A program made the translations under genes and the position numbers. The notes under the pieces are model-generated. The model did no database searches. It was not told where the DNA came from and saw only the letters and a program-made list of their open reading frames with translations. This document shows, piece by piece, positions 9,158-20,520 of a stretch of 64,000 nucleotides of DNA (its first letter is position 1; the number at the start of each line of letters is the position of its first letter). Source of the stretch: Vibrio agarilyticus. Lineage in GTDB: Bacteria; Pseudomonadota; Gammaproteobacteria; Enterobacterales; Vibrionaceae. The DNA lies in NCBI RefSeq assembly GCF_012641465.1, contig NZ_JABAIK010000002.1, forward strand, positions 310,001 to 374,000, given 5' to 3'.

Positions 9158-9624
9158 TGCACAATGACGAATATTTAAGTTTTATGTTGGATGGCGACGA
9201 GTACAGCGTGCCGATATTACAAGTTCGTGAAGTCCGAGGCTGGACACCGGTGCGTGCGGTGCCCCACGGTCCACGTTCCCTGCTTGGGGTACTAGAGATC
9301 CGCGGTGAATATGTGCCAGTGGTTGATTTACGCCAGTGCTTCGCGCTTGAGCCCGCTTCACTGTGCGCCACGACGGTCGTGATCGTGGTGAATCTGGCGA
9401 ATCATCAACCCTTAGGCATTGTGGTTGATGCCGTCGCGGAAGTGTATAGCTTTTCTGCAAGCCAAATAAAACCACCACCTCAGGGGCTTCATATCCACGA
9501 AAATTACATTCAAGGGCTAGCGGCCATTGCGGGCCGTCATGTCATCATTATTGATCTAATGACGCTGTGTGGCGCAGCGATCACGGATAAAGCTCATAAA
9601 GAGAAAATCAGTGCTGCGTGTTAA
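9154..9624 (+). CDS. cheW: CheW coupling protein (second copy)
   Basis: A second CheW-like domain of 156 residues with [17 protein letters not shown] and [10 protein letters not shown]. It differs clearly from the first copy, so this is not a recent duplication. Two CheW proteins in one operon suggest that one may be a structural ring component. The second copy is followed by 44 bp before the receptor ATG. Confidence 0.93.
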   Translation: MMHNDEYLSFMLDGDEYSVPILQVREVRGWTPVRAVPHGPRSLLGVLEIRGEYVPVVDLRQCFALEPASLCATTVVIVVNLANHQPLGIVVDAVAEVYSFSASQIKPPPQGLHIHENYIQGLAAIAGRHVIIIDLMTLCGAAITDKAHKEKISAAC

Positions 9625-9668
9625 CGCCAATCTACCTTGTCGCTGACAGACCAACAAAGAGGACCATT

Positions 9669-12149
9669 ATGGGATTTTGGAATCGAAAAAAACACCTTCA
9701 AGATCAGACCGAGTCTAACCTCGTGGGTGAGGGCCAAAAACCGCCGCGCGATCCATATCTAGCGGCAGAGTCAGCTTCTGTCGAACTGTCAAAGGAGCAA
9801 TTGCTTTCGGCCCTCAATGCCGCGCAAACCGCATTAATGATGGTCGATAGAGATTTCAATATCACTTATGTTAATAACCAGTCAGTTACGTTGCTTAAAC
9901 AGCACGAGCGCGTTTTTCAGACGGTCTGGCCCGAATTTCGTGCCGATAAAGGTTTTCTTGAAGGGTTTTGTATTGATGGTTTTCATCAAACCCCAAGCCA
10001 CCAGCGGCAATTACTCGCAAACCCGGCAAACCTACCTTATAAGACGACGATTAACATTAAGGGCATTCTTTTAGAATTGAATGTCGGTGCGATTATCGAT
10101 GGGACGGGCAATTATGTCGGCAACACGTTGGAGTGGAGTGACGTGACCGAGCAGGTCGCCCAAAACGATCGCATCGCCCGCTTACAAGCGGCGGTCGATC
10201 AAGCTCAAACGGCCCTCATTATGATTAATCGTGACTTTGAAATTACCTACATTAATCAAGAGACACTGACGTTATTTCAACGCCATGAAGCGGCGTTTCG
10301 CACCATTTGGTCTGGGTTTACCGCCAGCAGTGAATGGTTAATGGGACGTTGCATTGATGAATTCCATCGACAACCCGCGCATCAGCGAGCGATGCTCGCC
10401 AATCCCGATAATCTGCCCTACAAAACAGATATCTCTGTGGGTGACGTTAAAATTGAGCTTAATGTTGCCGCAGTCCACGATGCAAAAGGTGACTATATTG
10501 GTAATTCACTCGAGTGGCGCGATGTGACTGTTGAACGCGCGCGCGCGGCGGAAGTTGGCAGGCTTGCCTCTGCTGTCGCAGGCATGACGACCAACTTAAT
10601 GATGGCCGATGAACACGGAGTTATTCAATACGTTAATCCGTCGCTCAACAAATTGCTTCGCAGTCGGGAGCGCGACATTCAGCGCGCGCTGCCGAGTTTT
10701 GCTGCGAATAATCTTGTGGGTAAGAGCATTGATATTTTCCACAAAAACCCAGCTCACCAGCAGGCGATCATAAATAGCCCCGATAGACTGCCGTTTTCAT
10801 CCGACATCAAAGTCGGCGGACTTGAGTTTAACCTTACCTGTATCGCCATGCGTGATAATGACGGCAACTATATGGGGCCAGCGCTGCAGTGGGTCGATAT
10901 CACCGAACAGAACGATGGCCAGCGTCAGGTCGAAGCGCTCATTCAAAAAGCGATTGCGGGTGAATTGGAAGAGCGAATTGATACCACAGCTTATTCCGGA
11001 TTTATGAAGCAGCTGGGCGATGGTATTAATAGTTTGCTCGATACTTTGGTTGAGCCGCTGAATCAATGTGTCGCGGTGATGAGTGATGTGGCTAAGGGCG
11101 ATCTCAATCATCAAATGACGGATGACCACCAAGGCGAATTTGGTCGTCTCTCCAGTGCAGTGAATACATCGATTGAAAATTTGCGCAACATGGTTGCTAA
11201 AATTACCGCCTCATCAGCCAGAGTGGCCACCGCATCGACAGAAATTGCTGATGGTAATAACGACCTTAGCCAACGGGTTGAGGCGCAAGCATCCAACCTT
11301 GAAGAGACTGCCGCAAGTATGGAGCAAATGACTGCAACGGTGCGGCAAAATGCCGATAACGCTCGTGGCGCCAGTGAATTGTCAGAAGAGGCCGCAAAAA
11401 AAGCACGCAAAGGTGGCAGTGTTGTGGGTCATGCGGTTTCTGCCATGTCTGATATTAATCAGGCAAGTAAAAAAATCGCGGACATCATAGGGGTGATTGA
11501 TGAAATCGCTTTTCAGACCAATTTGTTGGCATTGAATGCCGCGGTCGAGGCCGCGCGGGCGGGTGAACAAGGAAGAGGTTTTGCTGTTGTCGCTGGTGAG
11601 GTGCGCAATTTGGCTCAGCGCAGTGCCGCTGCGGCAAAAGAGATAAAAGGGCTGATTAACGATAGCGTAGATAAAGTCGAAGAGGGCTCTCGTTTAGTGG
11701 ATGAGTCGGGAGCGACGCTGAATGACATTGTCGATGCGGTGGCGAAAGTCTCGGAGCTTATAACGCAAATTGCGCAATCGAGTATTGAGCAATCGACTGG
11801 TATTGATGAAATTAATCGTGCGATTGCCACGATGGATGAAATGACCCAACAGAATGCGTCCTTGGTTGAACAGACATCGGCCGCCAGTCAATCGCTCAAA
11901 TCTGAAGGAAAAGAGCTGATCAATTTGATGCACTATTTTCGTTCAGACGCTCATGTGACTTCGTTGGATCCAACGTCGCTAACTCAGCCGTCCCATTTGC
12001 CAACAAACGCGGCGCGCTCGCTGACCGTCAGTTCGGTAAATGGCGTTGGTCGGTTGTCGAAAAGCCGTTTAACACCGATCCAGCAATCGAATATCCGACA
12101 AACGAATTTACTCGATGGCGAGGAGAGTAATGAATGGGAAGAGTTTTAG
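9669..12149 (+). CDS. aer2: Aer2-like soluble chemoreceptor with three PAS domains
   Basis: Receptor of 826 residues without any membrane segment. Three tandem PAS repeats at about 37-155, 165-285 and 295-410 each carry a block of the form ID-x-FH-x2-P-x-HQ and a terminal LEW/LQW-x-D-V/I-T. These match, as I recall, the heme-coordinating helix His and the ligand-stabilising Trp of Aer2 PAS-heme domains. HAMP-like helices then lead into a signalling domain with the hairpin [20 protein letters not shown]. The C-terminal WEEF is a CheR/CheB-docking pentapeptide. Inferred role: cytoplasmic oxygen or gas sensing through heme. The start at 9669 follows GAGGACC. Confidence 0.93.
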   Translation: MGFWNRKKHLQDQTESNLVGEGQKPPRDPYLAAESASVELSKEQLLSALNAAQTALMMVDRDFNITYVNNQSVTLLKQHERVFQTVWPEFRADKGFLEGFCIDGFHQTPSHQRQLLANPANLPYKTTINIKGILLELNVGAIIDGTGNYVGNTLEWSDVTEQVAQNDRIARLQAAVDQAQTALIMINRDFEITYINQETLTLFQRHEAAFRTIWSGFTASSEWLMGRCIDEFHRQPAHQRAMLANPDNLPYKTDISVGDVKIELNVAAVHDAKGDYIGNSLEWRDVTVERARAAEVGRLASAVAGMTTNLMMADEHGVIQYVNPSLNKLLRSRERDIQRALPSFAANNLVGKSIDIFHKNPAHQQAIINSPDRLPFSSDIKVGGLEFNLTCIAMRDNDGNYMGPALQWVDITEQNDGQRQVEALIQKAIAGELEERIDTTAYSGFMKQLGDGINSLLDTLVEPLNQCVAVMSDVAKGDLNHQMTDDHQGEFGRLSSAVNTSIENLRNMVAKITASSARVATASTEIADGNNDLSQRVEAQASNLEETAASMEQMTATVRQNADNARGASELSEEAAKKARKGGSVVGHAVSAMSDINQASKKIADIIGVIDEIAFQTNLLALNAAVEAARAGEQGRGFAVVAGEVRNLAQRSAAAAKEIKGLINDSVDKVEEGSRLVDESGATLNDIVDAVAKVSELITQIAQSSIEQSTGIDEINRAIATMDEMTQQNASLVEQTSAASQSLKSEGKELINLMHYFRSDAHVTSLDPTSLTQPSHLPTNAARSLTVSSVNGVGRLSKSRLTPIQQSNIRQTNLLDGEESNEWEEF

Positions 12150-12994
12150 CACTTGCTGAAAATGAAGAGTTCGAGTTAACGGATCAAGATTACAAGTTCA
12201 TCCAGTGGTTTATTCATAAAAACGTTGGCATTTTTCTCTCTGATCAAAAGCGCAATATGGTTTATGGCCGAGTCAGTCGCAAGCTGCGTGAAAAAGGTTT
12301 AAGACGTTTTGCGGATTATCGTCAATGTATCGAGAGCGATGAGCAGGATCGGCGCCGTTTTATTAATGCGATTACTACCAATAAAACGCATTTTTTTCGT
12401 GAGTCACACCATATTGATTTTCTCGAGCAGCAATTGGTGCCTAAGTGGCGAGGTCAGGCCAAGCGGTCGATTTCAATATGGTCGGCCGGCTGTTCAACGG
12501 GAGAAGAACCTTACAGTTATTTGGCTGCACTGAAATGGACTGGAATGCTTGAAGGGGAGCAGGAAGTGACGCTACTGGCGACGGATTTAGACACCGACGT
12601 TTTGGCGACCGCAGCCGCTGGAGTTTATCCTCAAGCTGCACTGGACTCGATACCTCATCGATACCTTAAAGGTGCTTTTCTACGCGGTTGTGGCGCTCAG
12701 CAAGGCAAGATCAAGGTGCAAAAGTCGTTGCAGCAATATGTGCGATTTTGTGCGCTTAATCTATTGGATGCTTGGCCATCGAACCTGAAATTTGACTTGA
12801 TTTCCTGTCGTAACGTTTTGATCTATTTCGATAAAGAGACGCAACAGAATCTGATCCATCGTTTTTATCAACATTTGCATCCCGATGGTGTCCTATTTTT
12901 AGGTCACTCAGAAAGTGTCGGCGCTCAAGCTGCGCGATTTCAGCATCTTGGTAAAACGATATACACCAAGGACCATAGCCATGGTAACCAATGA
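12134..12994 (+). CDS. cheR: chemoreceptor glutamate methyltransferase CheR
   Basis: SAM-dependent methyltransferase of 286 residues that methylates receptor glutamates. The N-terminal helical domain is followed by the SAM site with [13 protein letters not shown], the ATDLDTDVL block, and the [11 protein letters not shown] motif. Its first 16 bp overlap the end of the receptor gene, whose C-terminal pentapeptide is the likely docking point. The 3' end overlaps the cheD start. Confidence 0.94.
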   Translation: MGRVLALAENEEFELTDQDYKFIQWFIHKNVGIFLSDQKRNMVYGRVSRKLREKGLRRFADYRQCIESDEQDRRRFINAITTNKTHFFRESHHIDFLEQQLVPKWRGQAKRSISIWSAGCSTGEEPYSYLAALKWTGMLEGEQEVTLLATDLDTDVLATAAAGVYPQAALDSIPHRYLKGAFLRGCGAQQGKIKVQKSLQQYVRFCALNLLDAWPSNLKFDLISCRNVLIYFDKETQQNLIHRFYQHLHPDGVLFLGHSESVGAQAARFQHLGKTIYTKDHSHGNQ

Positions 12995-13589
12995 GTTTTG
13001 TCGCCCAAAACGCCGCTTTGCTCATGCTGTGCAGCGACAAAACGCCGCCAATGGACTTCGGTCAATGGTTCGAGTACTGCCTGGCGGCCTTTACTGCACC
13101 CGTTATCCTGAAACGATCACAACAGGTTTGGGCTCCTGTATTGCCGTGTGTTTGTGGGACAACAGTACCCAAATTGCGGCAATGAATCATTTTGTTTTAC
13201 CAAAGCCTTGCCTACGTGAAGCGCTCGAAACACCGACGGATTTAGCCTTGGCGAACCGCACGGTTTTGAACGCGCACTCTCTGCGCTTTGCTGAGCCTGC
13301 GATGCAAGCCTTGATTACCGAAGCAGAAAATCTAGGAGCTTGCCGCGCGTCGATGGAATTTAAGATCTTTGGCGGAGCGCAACTGCTTGGGGCCACTGAA
13401 GGTCAAAGTGATTATTCAGTTGGAGAGCAAAATGTGGCTTTCATTTTGGCGTATATGCGCCAGCAACAGCTGCGCATCACAGCCAAGGATCTGGGCGGTC
13501 TGTCGCCGATGCGTATTCAATTCGATTCGAGCTCGGGAAAAGTGTGGCGTCAGCGCTTGCCACTGAATCTTGAGGTTACTTGGGTATAG
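12981..13589 (+). CDS. cheD: chemoreceptor glutamine deamidase CheD
   Basis: Deamidates specific receptor glutamines. From the ATG at 12981 it has 202 residues. The catalytic Cys is in [12 protein letters not shown] and the catalytic His in AAMNHFVLP, with the FGGAQ block near the C-terminus. The order cheR-cheD-cheB matches F7-type operons such as Pseudomonas che2. It overlaps cheR by 14 bp. Confidence 0.93.
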   Translation: MVTNEFCRPKRRFAHAVQRQNAANGLRSMVRVLPGGLYCTRYPETITTGLGSCIAVCLWDNSTQIAAMNHFVLPKPCLREALETPTDLALANRTVLNAHSLRFAEPAMQALITEAENLGACRASMEFKIFGGAQLLGATEGQSDYSVGEQNVAFILAYMRQQQLRITAKDLGGLSPMRIQFDSSSGKVWRQRLPLNLEVTWV

Positions 13590-13606
13590 ATGAGAAGGAG
13601 AAGATC

Positions 13607-14716
13607 ATGCGTCCAATTAAAGTGCTGGTTGTTGATGACTCACCCGTATTTCGCGCGCTGCTCAGTGAGATCATCGAAGCGGATCCCGATCTTAGCGTGG
13701 TCGGGTGTGCAGAAGATCCTTATCAAGCCAGAACGATGATCAAGGCGCTCAATCCTGACGTGCTAACGCTTGATATTGAAATGCCCAAAATGAACGGTGT
13801 GCAGTTTTTGAAAAATTTAATGCGTTTACGGCCCATGCCTGTGGTGATGATCTCAACCCTCACGCAACATGGCGCTAATGCGACGCTGTTAGCGCTTGAA
13901 CTGGGTGCGATTGATTATTTTCCCAAACCCGCGGTGGATGACACGGCGGATCTTCTTAACTACAAACGATTAGTGAACGAGAAAATCAAATCGGCAGCCA
14001 GCGCGCAAATCATTCAGCCATTTTCATCGGCATCAGAGCAGAGATCAGATTTGTCATCGTCGGTAACGTTGAACTCCGCAAATACGTCAGTACCGAATCC
14101 AAGCGATAGTCATGTTGATCTTATCGCGATAGGGGCATCGACCGGAGGAACGGAAGCCGTGAAACAGCTTTTAAGTGCTCTGCCTTCGCAAATGCCACCG
14201 ATTGTCATCACTCAGCATATCAGTGGGCTGTTTTCAGCCGCATGGGCTGCAAGGTTAAATAGCGCGTCTCAATTGACCGTGTGTGAACTGGGACAAATGT
14301 CTACACAACTGCAACCGAATCACGCTTACGTTGCCGCTGGCGACAGTCATTTATGTGTCACTCGAAAAGGCAGCATCTTGTATGCTCGCCGTGAGGATTC
14401 GCCGCCAGTAAACCGTCATAAACCGTCGGTGGATGTGATGTTTGATTCCGTGTGTCGCAACTGTGGCAAAAAAGCGATAGCGGTACTTTTGACGGGAATG
14501 GGGCGTGACGGCGCGCGCGGCATGCTGGCGCTGCGTGAAGCTGGCGCTTTGACAATCGCTCAAGACGAACACAGCTCGGTGGTGTGGGGAATGCCCCGCG
14601 TAGCTGTAGAACTCGGTGCTGCGATGAAAGTGAAGCCATTACACCAAATACCCCGCGCAATTTGTGAGCGGTTACAGCGGCCAAGTCATGCTTCATTAGA
14701 GAGAGAGAGACGATGA
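13607..14716 (+). CDS. cheB: chemoreceptor methylesterase CheB
   Basis: Response regulator and esterase of 369 residues that removes receptor methyl groups when phosphorylated by CheA. The receiver domain has DDS near the start and the phosphoacceptor in [10 protein letters not shown]. The esterase domain has the catalytic Ser in GASTGGTEA, His in ITQHIS and Asp in MGRDGARGM. The ATG at 13607 follows GAAGGAGAAG. Its 3' end overlaps the next ORF by 4 bp (ATGA). Confidence 0.95.
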   Translation: MRPIKVLVVDDSPVFRALLSEIIEADPDLSVVGCAEDPYQARTMIKALNPDVLTLDIEMPKMNGVQFLKNLMRLRPMPVVMISTLTQHGANATLLALELGAIDYFPKPAVDDTADLLNYKRLVNEKIKSAASAQIIQPFSSASEQRSDLSSSVTLNSANTSVPNPSDSHVDLIAIGASTGGTEAVKQLLSALPSQMPPIVITQHISGLFSAAWAARLNSASQLTVCELGQMSTQLQPNHAYVAAGDSHLCVTRKGSILYARREDSPPVNRHKPSVDVMFDSVCRNCGKKAIAVLLTGMGRDGARGMLALREAGALTIAQDEHSSVVWGMPRVAVELGAAMKVKPLHQIPRAICERLQRPSHASLERERR

Positions 14717-15927
14717 ATCAGAGAAAAACCACTTCAACATTCTCAGGCAGGCTTTATTTGGCCTTAGTTCAACTTGGGATCATTGTGGTTGCGTTGACCG
14801 TTTTTGATGGAACGATAGCGTTACTGGTGTTGACCATGGCGTCATTTATCCCTTGGCTTATTCTGCCATTTGATACGACGTCAGCCCAAAAAGCGGCGTT
14901 TCAAGACGAAGACGATAACGTGTCACGGGAACACGTGTCGCACGTTTTGAATAGCAATGGGTCGCAGGCGCGTTTTTCTCGCGTTTCTAAACCACTAGGG
15001 ACGTTACTGGCCGTTATTGTAGAGCGCGTGCGTGATCCCTTGGCTCGGCAACGACAAGTATTACAAGAATCGACCGACACGTTAAATAAGAGCTTTTTGG
15101 GTTTGCGCGATGTGTGTGAACAACAAAGCGAGGTGACACACAGTTTGGTCAATGGATTGCTGGCCAATCAAAATAGCCAGTACAGCTTGACGCAGGTGCT
15201 GCCAAAAACGGAAGCCATTATTAATAATTACGTTGATATTCTCTCTAAAGTAGCTGAACGTAGTCAGTCTGCCGTGACGAGTATTCAGGATATGTCGGAA
15301 AAATTGACGGCAGTGTTTAAATTGCTTGAGCAGGTTCGTAATTTGTCCGAACAGACCAATTTACTGGCGTTAAATGCTGCGATTGAAGCGGCTCGCGCCG
15401 GGGATGCTGGTCGCGGATTTGCCGTGGTTGCGCAAGAGGTGCGAGAGCTTGCCTTCAAAGCGGCGGAGCTCAATACGCAAATCGGTCAAGAAATTAATGT
15501 CGCACAAAATACGGTAGCGAATGCGAATCAATCGGTGAGTGAAATGGCGGCGATAGATGTCCATGATGCCATTGACTCAAAACAACAAGTCGATGAGATG
15601 CTGCGAGGTGTTCAGCAAATGAACACGGAAATTGAAGCAGAAATTCACACGGTAGCCCAACTGGGGCAACAGATGACACGGCGTGTGGCTGATGGCGTGC
15701 GAGCGTTACAGTTTAGCGATATTGTGTCCCAGCAAGGTGACTATGCGAGTCAAAGTATAACGACGCTCGAGGCAGTTCAACATGGTCTAGCCGGCTGTTT
15801 TTCTGGCGAGCTGAGTGAGCAGCAATTGATGCTACGAATAGAATCTTTACTAGACGAAGAAAAACGCCGTGATAATGCCGCAGCCAATCAGACCAGTGTG
15901 AAAGAAGGGGAGGTGGAACTATTTTAA
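14713..15927 (+). CDS. membrane MCP-like signal transducer
   Basis: Protein of 404 residues with two N-terminal membrane helices (about 15-55) and no periplasmic domain. A short methyl-accepting signalling region has the tip-like block [20 protein letters not shown] at about 213-232. It is shorter than a standard receptor, lacks HAMP and PAS domains, and has no C-terminal docking pentapeptide. It is translationally coupled to cheB. It may be a membrane-associated array partner or a regulator rather than a ligand receptor. Confidence 0.82.
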   Translation: MNQRKTTSTFSGRLYLALVQLGIIVVALTVFDGTIALLVLTMASFIPWLILPFDTTSAQKAAFQDEDDNVSREHVSHVLNSNGSQARFSRVSKPLGTLLAVIVERVRDPLARQRQVLQESTDTLNKSFLGLRDVCEQQSEVTHSLVNGLLANQNSQYSLTQVLPKTEAIINNYVDILSKVAERSQSAVTSIQDMSEKLTAVFKLLEQVRNLSEQTNLLALNAAIEAARAGDAGRGFAVVAQEVRELAFKAAELNTQIGQEINVAQNTVANANQSVSEMAAIDVHDAIDSKQQVDEMLRGVQQMNTEIEAEIHTVAQLGQQMTRRVADGVRALQFSDIVSQQGDYASQSITTLEAVQHGLAGCFSGELSEQQLMLRIESLLDEEKRRDNAAANQTSVKEGEVELF

Positions 15928-15961
15928 ACACAATCGGCACATGCTTGGCGTGATACCTACG

Positions 15962-15982
15962 CCTTCAAGTCGTTTGGGTATA
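15962..15982 (+). repeat. ERIC-like right-end fragment
   Basis: CTTCAAGTCGTTTGGGTATA is the right terminus of the ERIC-like family without a matching left end. Confidence 0.45.
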
Positions 15983-16130
15983 AAAAGTTGGATTTGATGC
16001 ACCTCTCGGTGTTTACGATTAATTGTGTCGATTAGTGACGCAGTGCCGATATTTATTATTGTATTATGGGCAGTTAATTGGCGATTTAATACACTGGGAT
16101 CATCATAGTTGTAGGCCGCCAATTTTATTT

Positions 16131-17816
16131 ATGTGGAAATATTGCCTGTCATGGGATGACAAACATGACAATATCATCGCCAAACTACCCCGCGATCGGA
16201 AACTGTCTGAACCGTTAAAACGCCGCACGCTCGATGCGCAATTGCGCGCGATGGATGCAGAGAAATTGTTTCTTCATGAGCAAGATATCATCCAATTTAT
16301 CGAAGCCACCTTGGGCGAATTTCCTGACGCTTATGAAGGCATACGCATTGCTCAGCGCCTTGACGCTCAAATTCAGGTGGAATTGAGTCAGGCAGACATG
16401 CTGGCATCAATTACCATCGTCGGTAGCTACGGCGGTAACTCAGTCAGTGGCCACGATATTGTGCAGGCTTTGGCGCAGAATCAAATCAAAAAGGGTATCA
16501 ATAAGCTTGCGTTAAAAAAGGTGCTGGTCAAAGGTAACCAACTCAGCGCGGGGCAGCGTTTTACCCAAGTGGTTGCGGCGGGAAAACAACCGGTCAATGG
16601 TGAAGACGCCCGTTTTATACCTCTAGTGGAAGACATCACAAAACGCATTCTACGGCCGCAACAATCACACGAGAATGACGGCAAAGTCGACATGCGCAAT
16701 TTGGGCCAAACCATCTCTGTTGAGGAAGGGCAACCGGTTATGCGCTTAGAACCTGCGACACCGGGCCTGGCTGGATTTACGGTTCAGGGACGTGTGATAG
16801 CCCCCAAACCAGGTAAAGATAAGTCACTTAAAGGCGGCAAAGGCACAGAGGTCAGTACGACAAATCCACTCCTGTTAGTCGCGACCAAACCTGGTACCCC
16901 TTTGATCAAGCATGGTGTGGTAGAAGTGGATGATGCGCTTGTTATGACGGAGGTCAGCGTTGCAACAGGGCATGTCTCATTTAACGGTGATTTATTGATC
17001 ACCGGCAATATTGAGTCCGGCATGGTTGTCAAAGCGGCAGGCTCGATAACGGTTGGTGGATTTATTGAGTCGGCCAATGTGCAAGCAAAAGACGATATTA
17101 TCGTGGGTAAAGGTATCATCGGGCACAATGTGGGGGAGGAGGACGCGCGTTCTTGTGTGGTCCAATCAAATGGCTCAATTGTCGCAAGCTACGCCCAGTT
17201 TGCCGAGCTTTCTGCAAGGAAAGATATTGAATTGCAGCTGCATTGTATGAACAACAATTTACGCTGTGGTGGCGATCTGACGGTGGTTGATCCGCAGCAG
17301 CGTACAGGCACTCTAAGTGGTGGCACCGCTTTGGTTGGCGGGCGGGTTTGCTGCGTCTCCTTAGGCGTTGAAGGGGATACTGCGACCCTAGTGCATGGGT
17401 TTTATCGTTATGCGGGCTTGAAAGAGAAACAGCAGCAACTTAAAGACGCATACAGTCAGGCTCAAGCGGAAACCATGGCGGTGATTCGTAAGGAGTTAGA
17501 GCTGAAAAAAACGCCCAAATCTGAGCGGGATCCTAATGCGCAGCAAGAGATTGATACGCTGAAGGCACAAAACAGTGAAGCGGTTGCCAGCGCGCAAGCT
17601 GAGCTGGAGGCATTTGAAGCCGAGCTGGAACGTTTGCTCACCGTCAATACGATAGAAGCGCTAAAGCAAGTTCATACTCGAGTGACGGTTCAATTTGGTG
17701 ATGAAAAAATGATCATCAAACGTGCGACAGGTGCCGGGAATTTCGTTTTTAATCAATATGAAATTCGAGCCAATACGGCAATGAAAGCCGAAGATATTAC
17801 GCTTGAGCCACATTAA
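16131..17816 (+). CDS. DUF342 / FapA-family protein
   Basis: A 561-residue protein of the DUF342 (FapA) family: an N-terminal region of about 190 residues, a beta-helical core built from short Gly-rich repeats (for example VSFNGDLLITGNIESG), and a C-terminal coiled coil at about 430-520. FapA-like proteins have been connected to polymerisation or localisation of cell-envelope and signalling complexes, but their biochemistry is poorly defined. The ATG at 16131 starts the conserved part. It follows the chemosensory operon in the same direction after about 200 bp, so it may share or only neighbour its regulation. Confidence 0.85.
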   Translation: MWKYCLSWDDKHDNIIAKLPRDRKLSEPLKRRTLDAQLRAMDAEKLFLHEQDIIQFIEATLGEFPDAYEGIRIAQRLDAQIQVELSQADMLASITIVGSYGGNSVSGHDIVQALAQNQIKKGINKLALKKVLVKGNQLSAGQRFTQVVAAGKQPVNGEDARFIPLVEDITKRILRPQQSHENDGKVDMRNLGQTISVEEGQPVMRLEPATPGLAGFTVQGRVIAPKPGKDKSLKGGKGTEVSTTNPLLLVATKPGTPLIKHGVVEVDDALVMTEVSVATGHVSFNGDLLITGNIESGMVVKAAGSITVGGFIESANVQAKDDIIVGKGIIGHNVGEEDARSCVVQSNGSIVASYAQFAELSARKDIELQLHCMNNNLRCGGDLTVVDPQQRTGTLSGGTALVGGRVCCVSLGVEGDTATLVHGFYRYAGLKEKQQQLKDAYSQAQAETMAVIRKELELKKTPKSERDPNAQQEIDTLKAQNSEAVASAQAELEAFEAELERLLTVNTIEALKQVHTRVTVQFGDEKMIIKRATGAGNFVFNQYEIRANTAMKAEDITLEPH

Positions 17817-18276
17817 TAATAGGGTCTTTTGATTCTCCCCATGCCTCTGTGTTTATCAGTCGTCAATCAGTCAGTAGCACCAAGCGGTTTGGCAATGGCG
17901 CAGGATATTTAAGTGAGAGCACATGCTCGAAAGTGCCAATTGCAGCGTCGTTTTCTTGAGAGTTTGCTCCGTCTGATCCAGTGCTTGTTGTGTCTTTTCA
18001 TCGCGAATTACCTCATTACTGGGCTGGATTGATGTAACGCATTGTTGGCACTGATAAGCGCCAGTAAGCAAAAAACGCCATTGCCGCGACACAGGCATGC
18101 GGCGGTCGCAGTTTAGCCTTCTCTTTGAAACGTAACCTTCGATTACTGCACACTCTTTGACCTAAAATTGAGCAAAGTCTATTTTTGAGCTAAATCTCTC
18201 ATTATAAGGCGTCGGCGAGGTGCTTGAGTTTCACCACGGTTAAGCGCACAATCAACTGAAAAAATGAGGAGATAAG
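17817..18276. other. intergenic stretch without a convincing gene
   Basis: 460 bp between the DUF342 gene and pdxH. A 75-codon minus-strand frame (17871-18098) has no ribosome site, and I do not annotate it. The pdxH leader GAGGAGATAAG is at its right edge. Confidence 0.5.
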
Positions 18277-18912
18277 ATGGAACTTGCCGATATTCGCCGT
18301 GAGTATTCACGTGGCGGTTTACGTCGTAAAGACTTGCTGGCCAATCCAGTTGAGCAATTTAACCTATGGCTTGAGCAAGCGGTAAATGCCAAATTGACCG
18401 ACCCAACGGCGATGACAGTTGCCACTGTCGATGAGACGGGGCAGCCCTTTCAACGTATTGTGCTTTTGAAAAACGTTGAGGCGAATGGTTTTGTTTTTTA
18501 TACCAATCTGGCCAGTCGAAAAGCGGAGCAAATTGCTCATAATCATAAGGTGAGTTTGCACTTTCCATGGCACCCACTCGAACGTCAGGTGCACATTACT
18601 GGAGTTGCAGAAAAACTCTCAACGGTTGAAAACATAAAGTATTTCACCTCTCGTCCAAAAGAGAGTCAATTAGCCGCGATTGCCAGTCATCAAAGCAGTC
18701 GAATTTCGGCTCGCGGTGTGTTGGAAGGTAAGTTTTTGGAGCTTAAACAGCAGTTTGCGAAAGGTGAGATTCCGGTGCCGAAATTTTGGGGCGGTTACCG
18801 CGTGATCCCCCAAACCATTGAGTTTTGGCAAGGGGGCGAGCACCGTCTGCACGATCGCTTCTTATTCAGCCGAGAGTCAGGTGGCTGGCATATTGATCGC
18901 CTAGCGCCTTAA
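18277..18912 (+). CDS. pdxH: pyridoxamine 5'-phosphate oxidase
   Basis: FMN enzyme that oxidises pyridoxamine or pyridoxine 5'-phosphate to pyridoxal 5'-phosphate in the last step of the salvage and de novo B6 routes. It has 211 residues, the normal family length. Diagnostic blocks are [12 protein letters not shown] at the N-terminus, [25 protein letters not shown], and the C-terminal block with [14 protein letters not shown] strong ribosome site, GAGGAGAT, precedes the ATG. Confidence 0.96.
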   Translation: MELADIRREYSRGGLRRKDLLANPVEQFNLWLEQAVNAKLTDPTAMTVATVDETGQPFQRIVLLKNVEANGFVFYTNLASRKAEQIAHNHKVSLHFPWHPLERQVHITGVAEKLSTVENIKYFTSRPKESQLAAIASHQSSRISARGVLEGKFLELKQQFAKGEIPVPKFWGGYRVIPQTIEFWQGGEHRLHDRFLFSRESGGWHIDRLAP

Positions 18913-19021
18913 AGTCGTCATGGGAGCGACACGCCTTGGCGCGGCGGCGGTGTTCGTTTAGCGCCTATCTGCTGGCCAAATTGTTTGAGCATAAAATCAA
19001 AAATCCACAGTCCGTAACTTG

Positions 19022-19063
19022 ATATCGCATGATCATCGTTCCGGAAGTATGATCATGCGATAT
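19022..19063. promoter_or_regulatory. long palindrome with two ATGATCAT cores
   Basis: 15-bp perfect arms (19022-19036 and 19049-19063) contain ATGATCAT on each side, and the centre includes the palindrome TTCCGGAA (19039-19046). The left half, ATGATCATCGTT, is identical to 128-139 at the origin. A DnaA-box-like TTATCCACG lies at 19082-19090. There is no T tract, so it is a poor terminator. A protein-binding role, with RctB as first candidate, is inference. Confidence 0.6.
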
Positions 19064-19201
19064 GTCTTAAAGATCGAGAGGTTATCCACGAGGTCGAGAA
19101 CTCGCGTATTTGAGTTAAGCGCGGCGAGTATGGGCAAATATTCGCGGCTGGTATATGATGCGCAGTGTCTTGGTTAACCGTCCTTTCACCTTTGATGCAT
19201 C

Positions 19202-20014
19202 ATGAATAATCCCGTAGCTGATCAGCCATTAATTTATCCTTCACCAAAGCCTGCAGAGCTAATTACTTTGCCGTCTTATATGGATTGTCACGATCACCAA
19301 TACACTCAAATTGTGATTGGTTTAAAGGGCCAAGCAGAGTTTGAAGTGCGTGGCAAAGGCAATCTGGTTGGGCCAGGACAAGGGTGTGTGGTAACCGCGT
19401 GTTCTGATCATGCGTTTGGTGGTGTGATTGGACAATCGGATATTTTGGTTCTTAATATGCCCATACCCGGCAAGGACGATCCATTGGCCTTACAAGCACT
19501 GAATCATTTAGCGGACCACCATCTTTATTTTCAGCTTGATAGCCAAATTCAAAAGCTGATCCAAATGTTGGTGGCAGAAATGCAATCTAGTCCGAATGAT
19601 CTGTTACTCAGCCGAGCGTGTAACGATACGGTGATGGCGTTATTGCAGCGACACATTCGCAGTTTTGATCATTCTCGGCGCGATCCGCGTTTCGATCTTG
19701 ATGCAATTGACCGCTATATCGATCAACATCTCAGCCGCAAGATCAGTGTCGCTCAACTGGCGGGCAGCGTTCTTTTGGGCGAGAGTCAATTCCACAGCGT
19801 ATTTAAAGATCAAATTGGCGTCACACCGCATCAATACGTGTTAGGAAAGCGCGTTGATCGCGCGCGCGAATTGATCGAACAAGGACATTTAACACTAGGG
19901 CAAGTTGCCGAGTTGACAGGGTTTTCCGGACAAAGCACTTTTACTCATGCGTTTTCTCGCTTACAGGGGATCTCGCCATCGCAATACAAAAAGCAGATCT
20001 CTACGGCCTGTTGA
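19202..20014 (+). CDS. AraC-family transcriptional regulator
   Basis: 270 residues: an N-terminal cupin-like sensing domain (HQYTQIVIGLKGQAEFEVRG region) and a C-terminal AraC DNA-binding domain at about 175-268 with two helix-turn-helix units (KISVAQLAGSVLLGESQF and LGQVAELTGFSGQSTFTHAF) and the family end block SPSQYKK. It lies upstream of the proline symporter gene in the same direction, 830 bp away, and may regulate proline use. That link is positional only. Confidence 0.9.
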   Translation: MNNPVADQPLIYPSPKPAELITLPSYMDCHDHQYTQIVIGLKGQAEFEVRGKGNLVGPGQGCVVTACSDHAFGGVIGQSDILVLNMPIPGKDDPLALQALNHLADHHLYFQLDSQIQKLIQMLVAEMQSSPNDLLLSRACNDTVMALLQRHIRSFDHSRRDPRFDLDAIDRYIDQHLSRKISVAQLAGSVLLGESQFHSVFKDQIGVTPHQYVLGKRVDRARELIEQGHLTLGQVAELTGFSGQSTFTHAFSRLQGISPSQYKKQISTAC

Positions 20015-20322
20015 CCTTTCGATCTGACATTCATTTATACCCAAACAACGTCACATTGCAGATGTGCCAGTGCGCTCATTTGCCCATCTACTGAAATATT
20101 CCCACTAACGATCAATCGACCTATACAACGTGATATGTGCAATTTACTTGGACTAGTCAGACGCTTAGGTCGATTTTTGCTCGCCGTAAAGTTAAAATTT
20201 TTGGTTATAACTGGTTAAATCTAAGTGTAAAAATAGAGTTTTTCACAAATTAAACGGACTTTTTGACAAGTTGGCTTTGTCGCTGCAAAATACCTAGCCA
20301 TAGAAGGGATATTGATGGTGAA

Positions 20323-20471
20323 TATACCCGTCCTACTTGAAGTTGCAGCGGTGTTGACGTGCACTCACAAACCTCATCACATAGTTTATCTATGTTCACG
20401 AAGTGTTCACGAAGTGCTCAGAGGCTTTGTTCGCTGGTCGCCTACCTGAGTCTTCAAGTTGTTTGGGTATA
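20323..20471 (+). repeat. ERIC-like repeat, 149 bp
   Basis: Bounded by TATACCCG and GGGTATA ends, with CTACTTGAAGTTGCAG at the left and CTTCAAGTTGTTTGGGTATA at the right. An internal duplication of GTTCACGAAGT partly explains why it is longer than the 127-bp copies. Confidence 0.8.
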
Positions 20472-20520
20472 GATGCCCATGTCTGCTTATTCACCTAACC
20501 ACTGCGCTATTTCTGAAAGC

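Noticed and set aside
13736-13747. ATGATCAAGGCG inside cheB, like an RctB 12-mer
   Set aside because: It encodes conserved receiver-domain residues, so a chance match in coding sequence is the simpler reading. Similar coding matches at 46212 and 50484 were also set aside.
17871-18098. 75-codon minus-strand frame with a CxxC
   Set aside because: No ribosome site and no recognisable domain; coding status cannot be supported.
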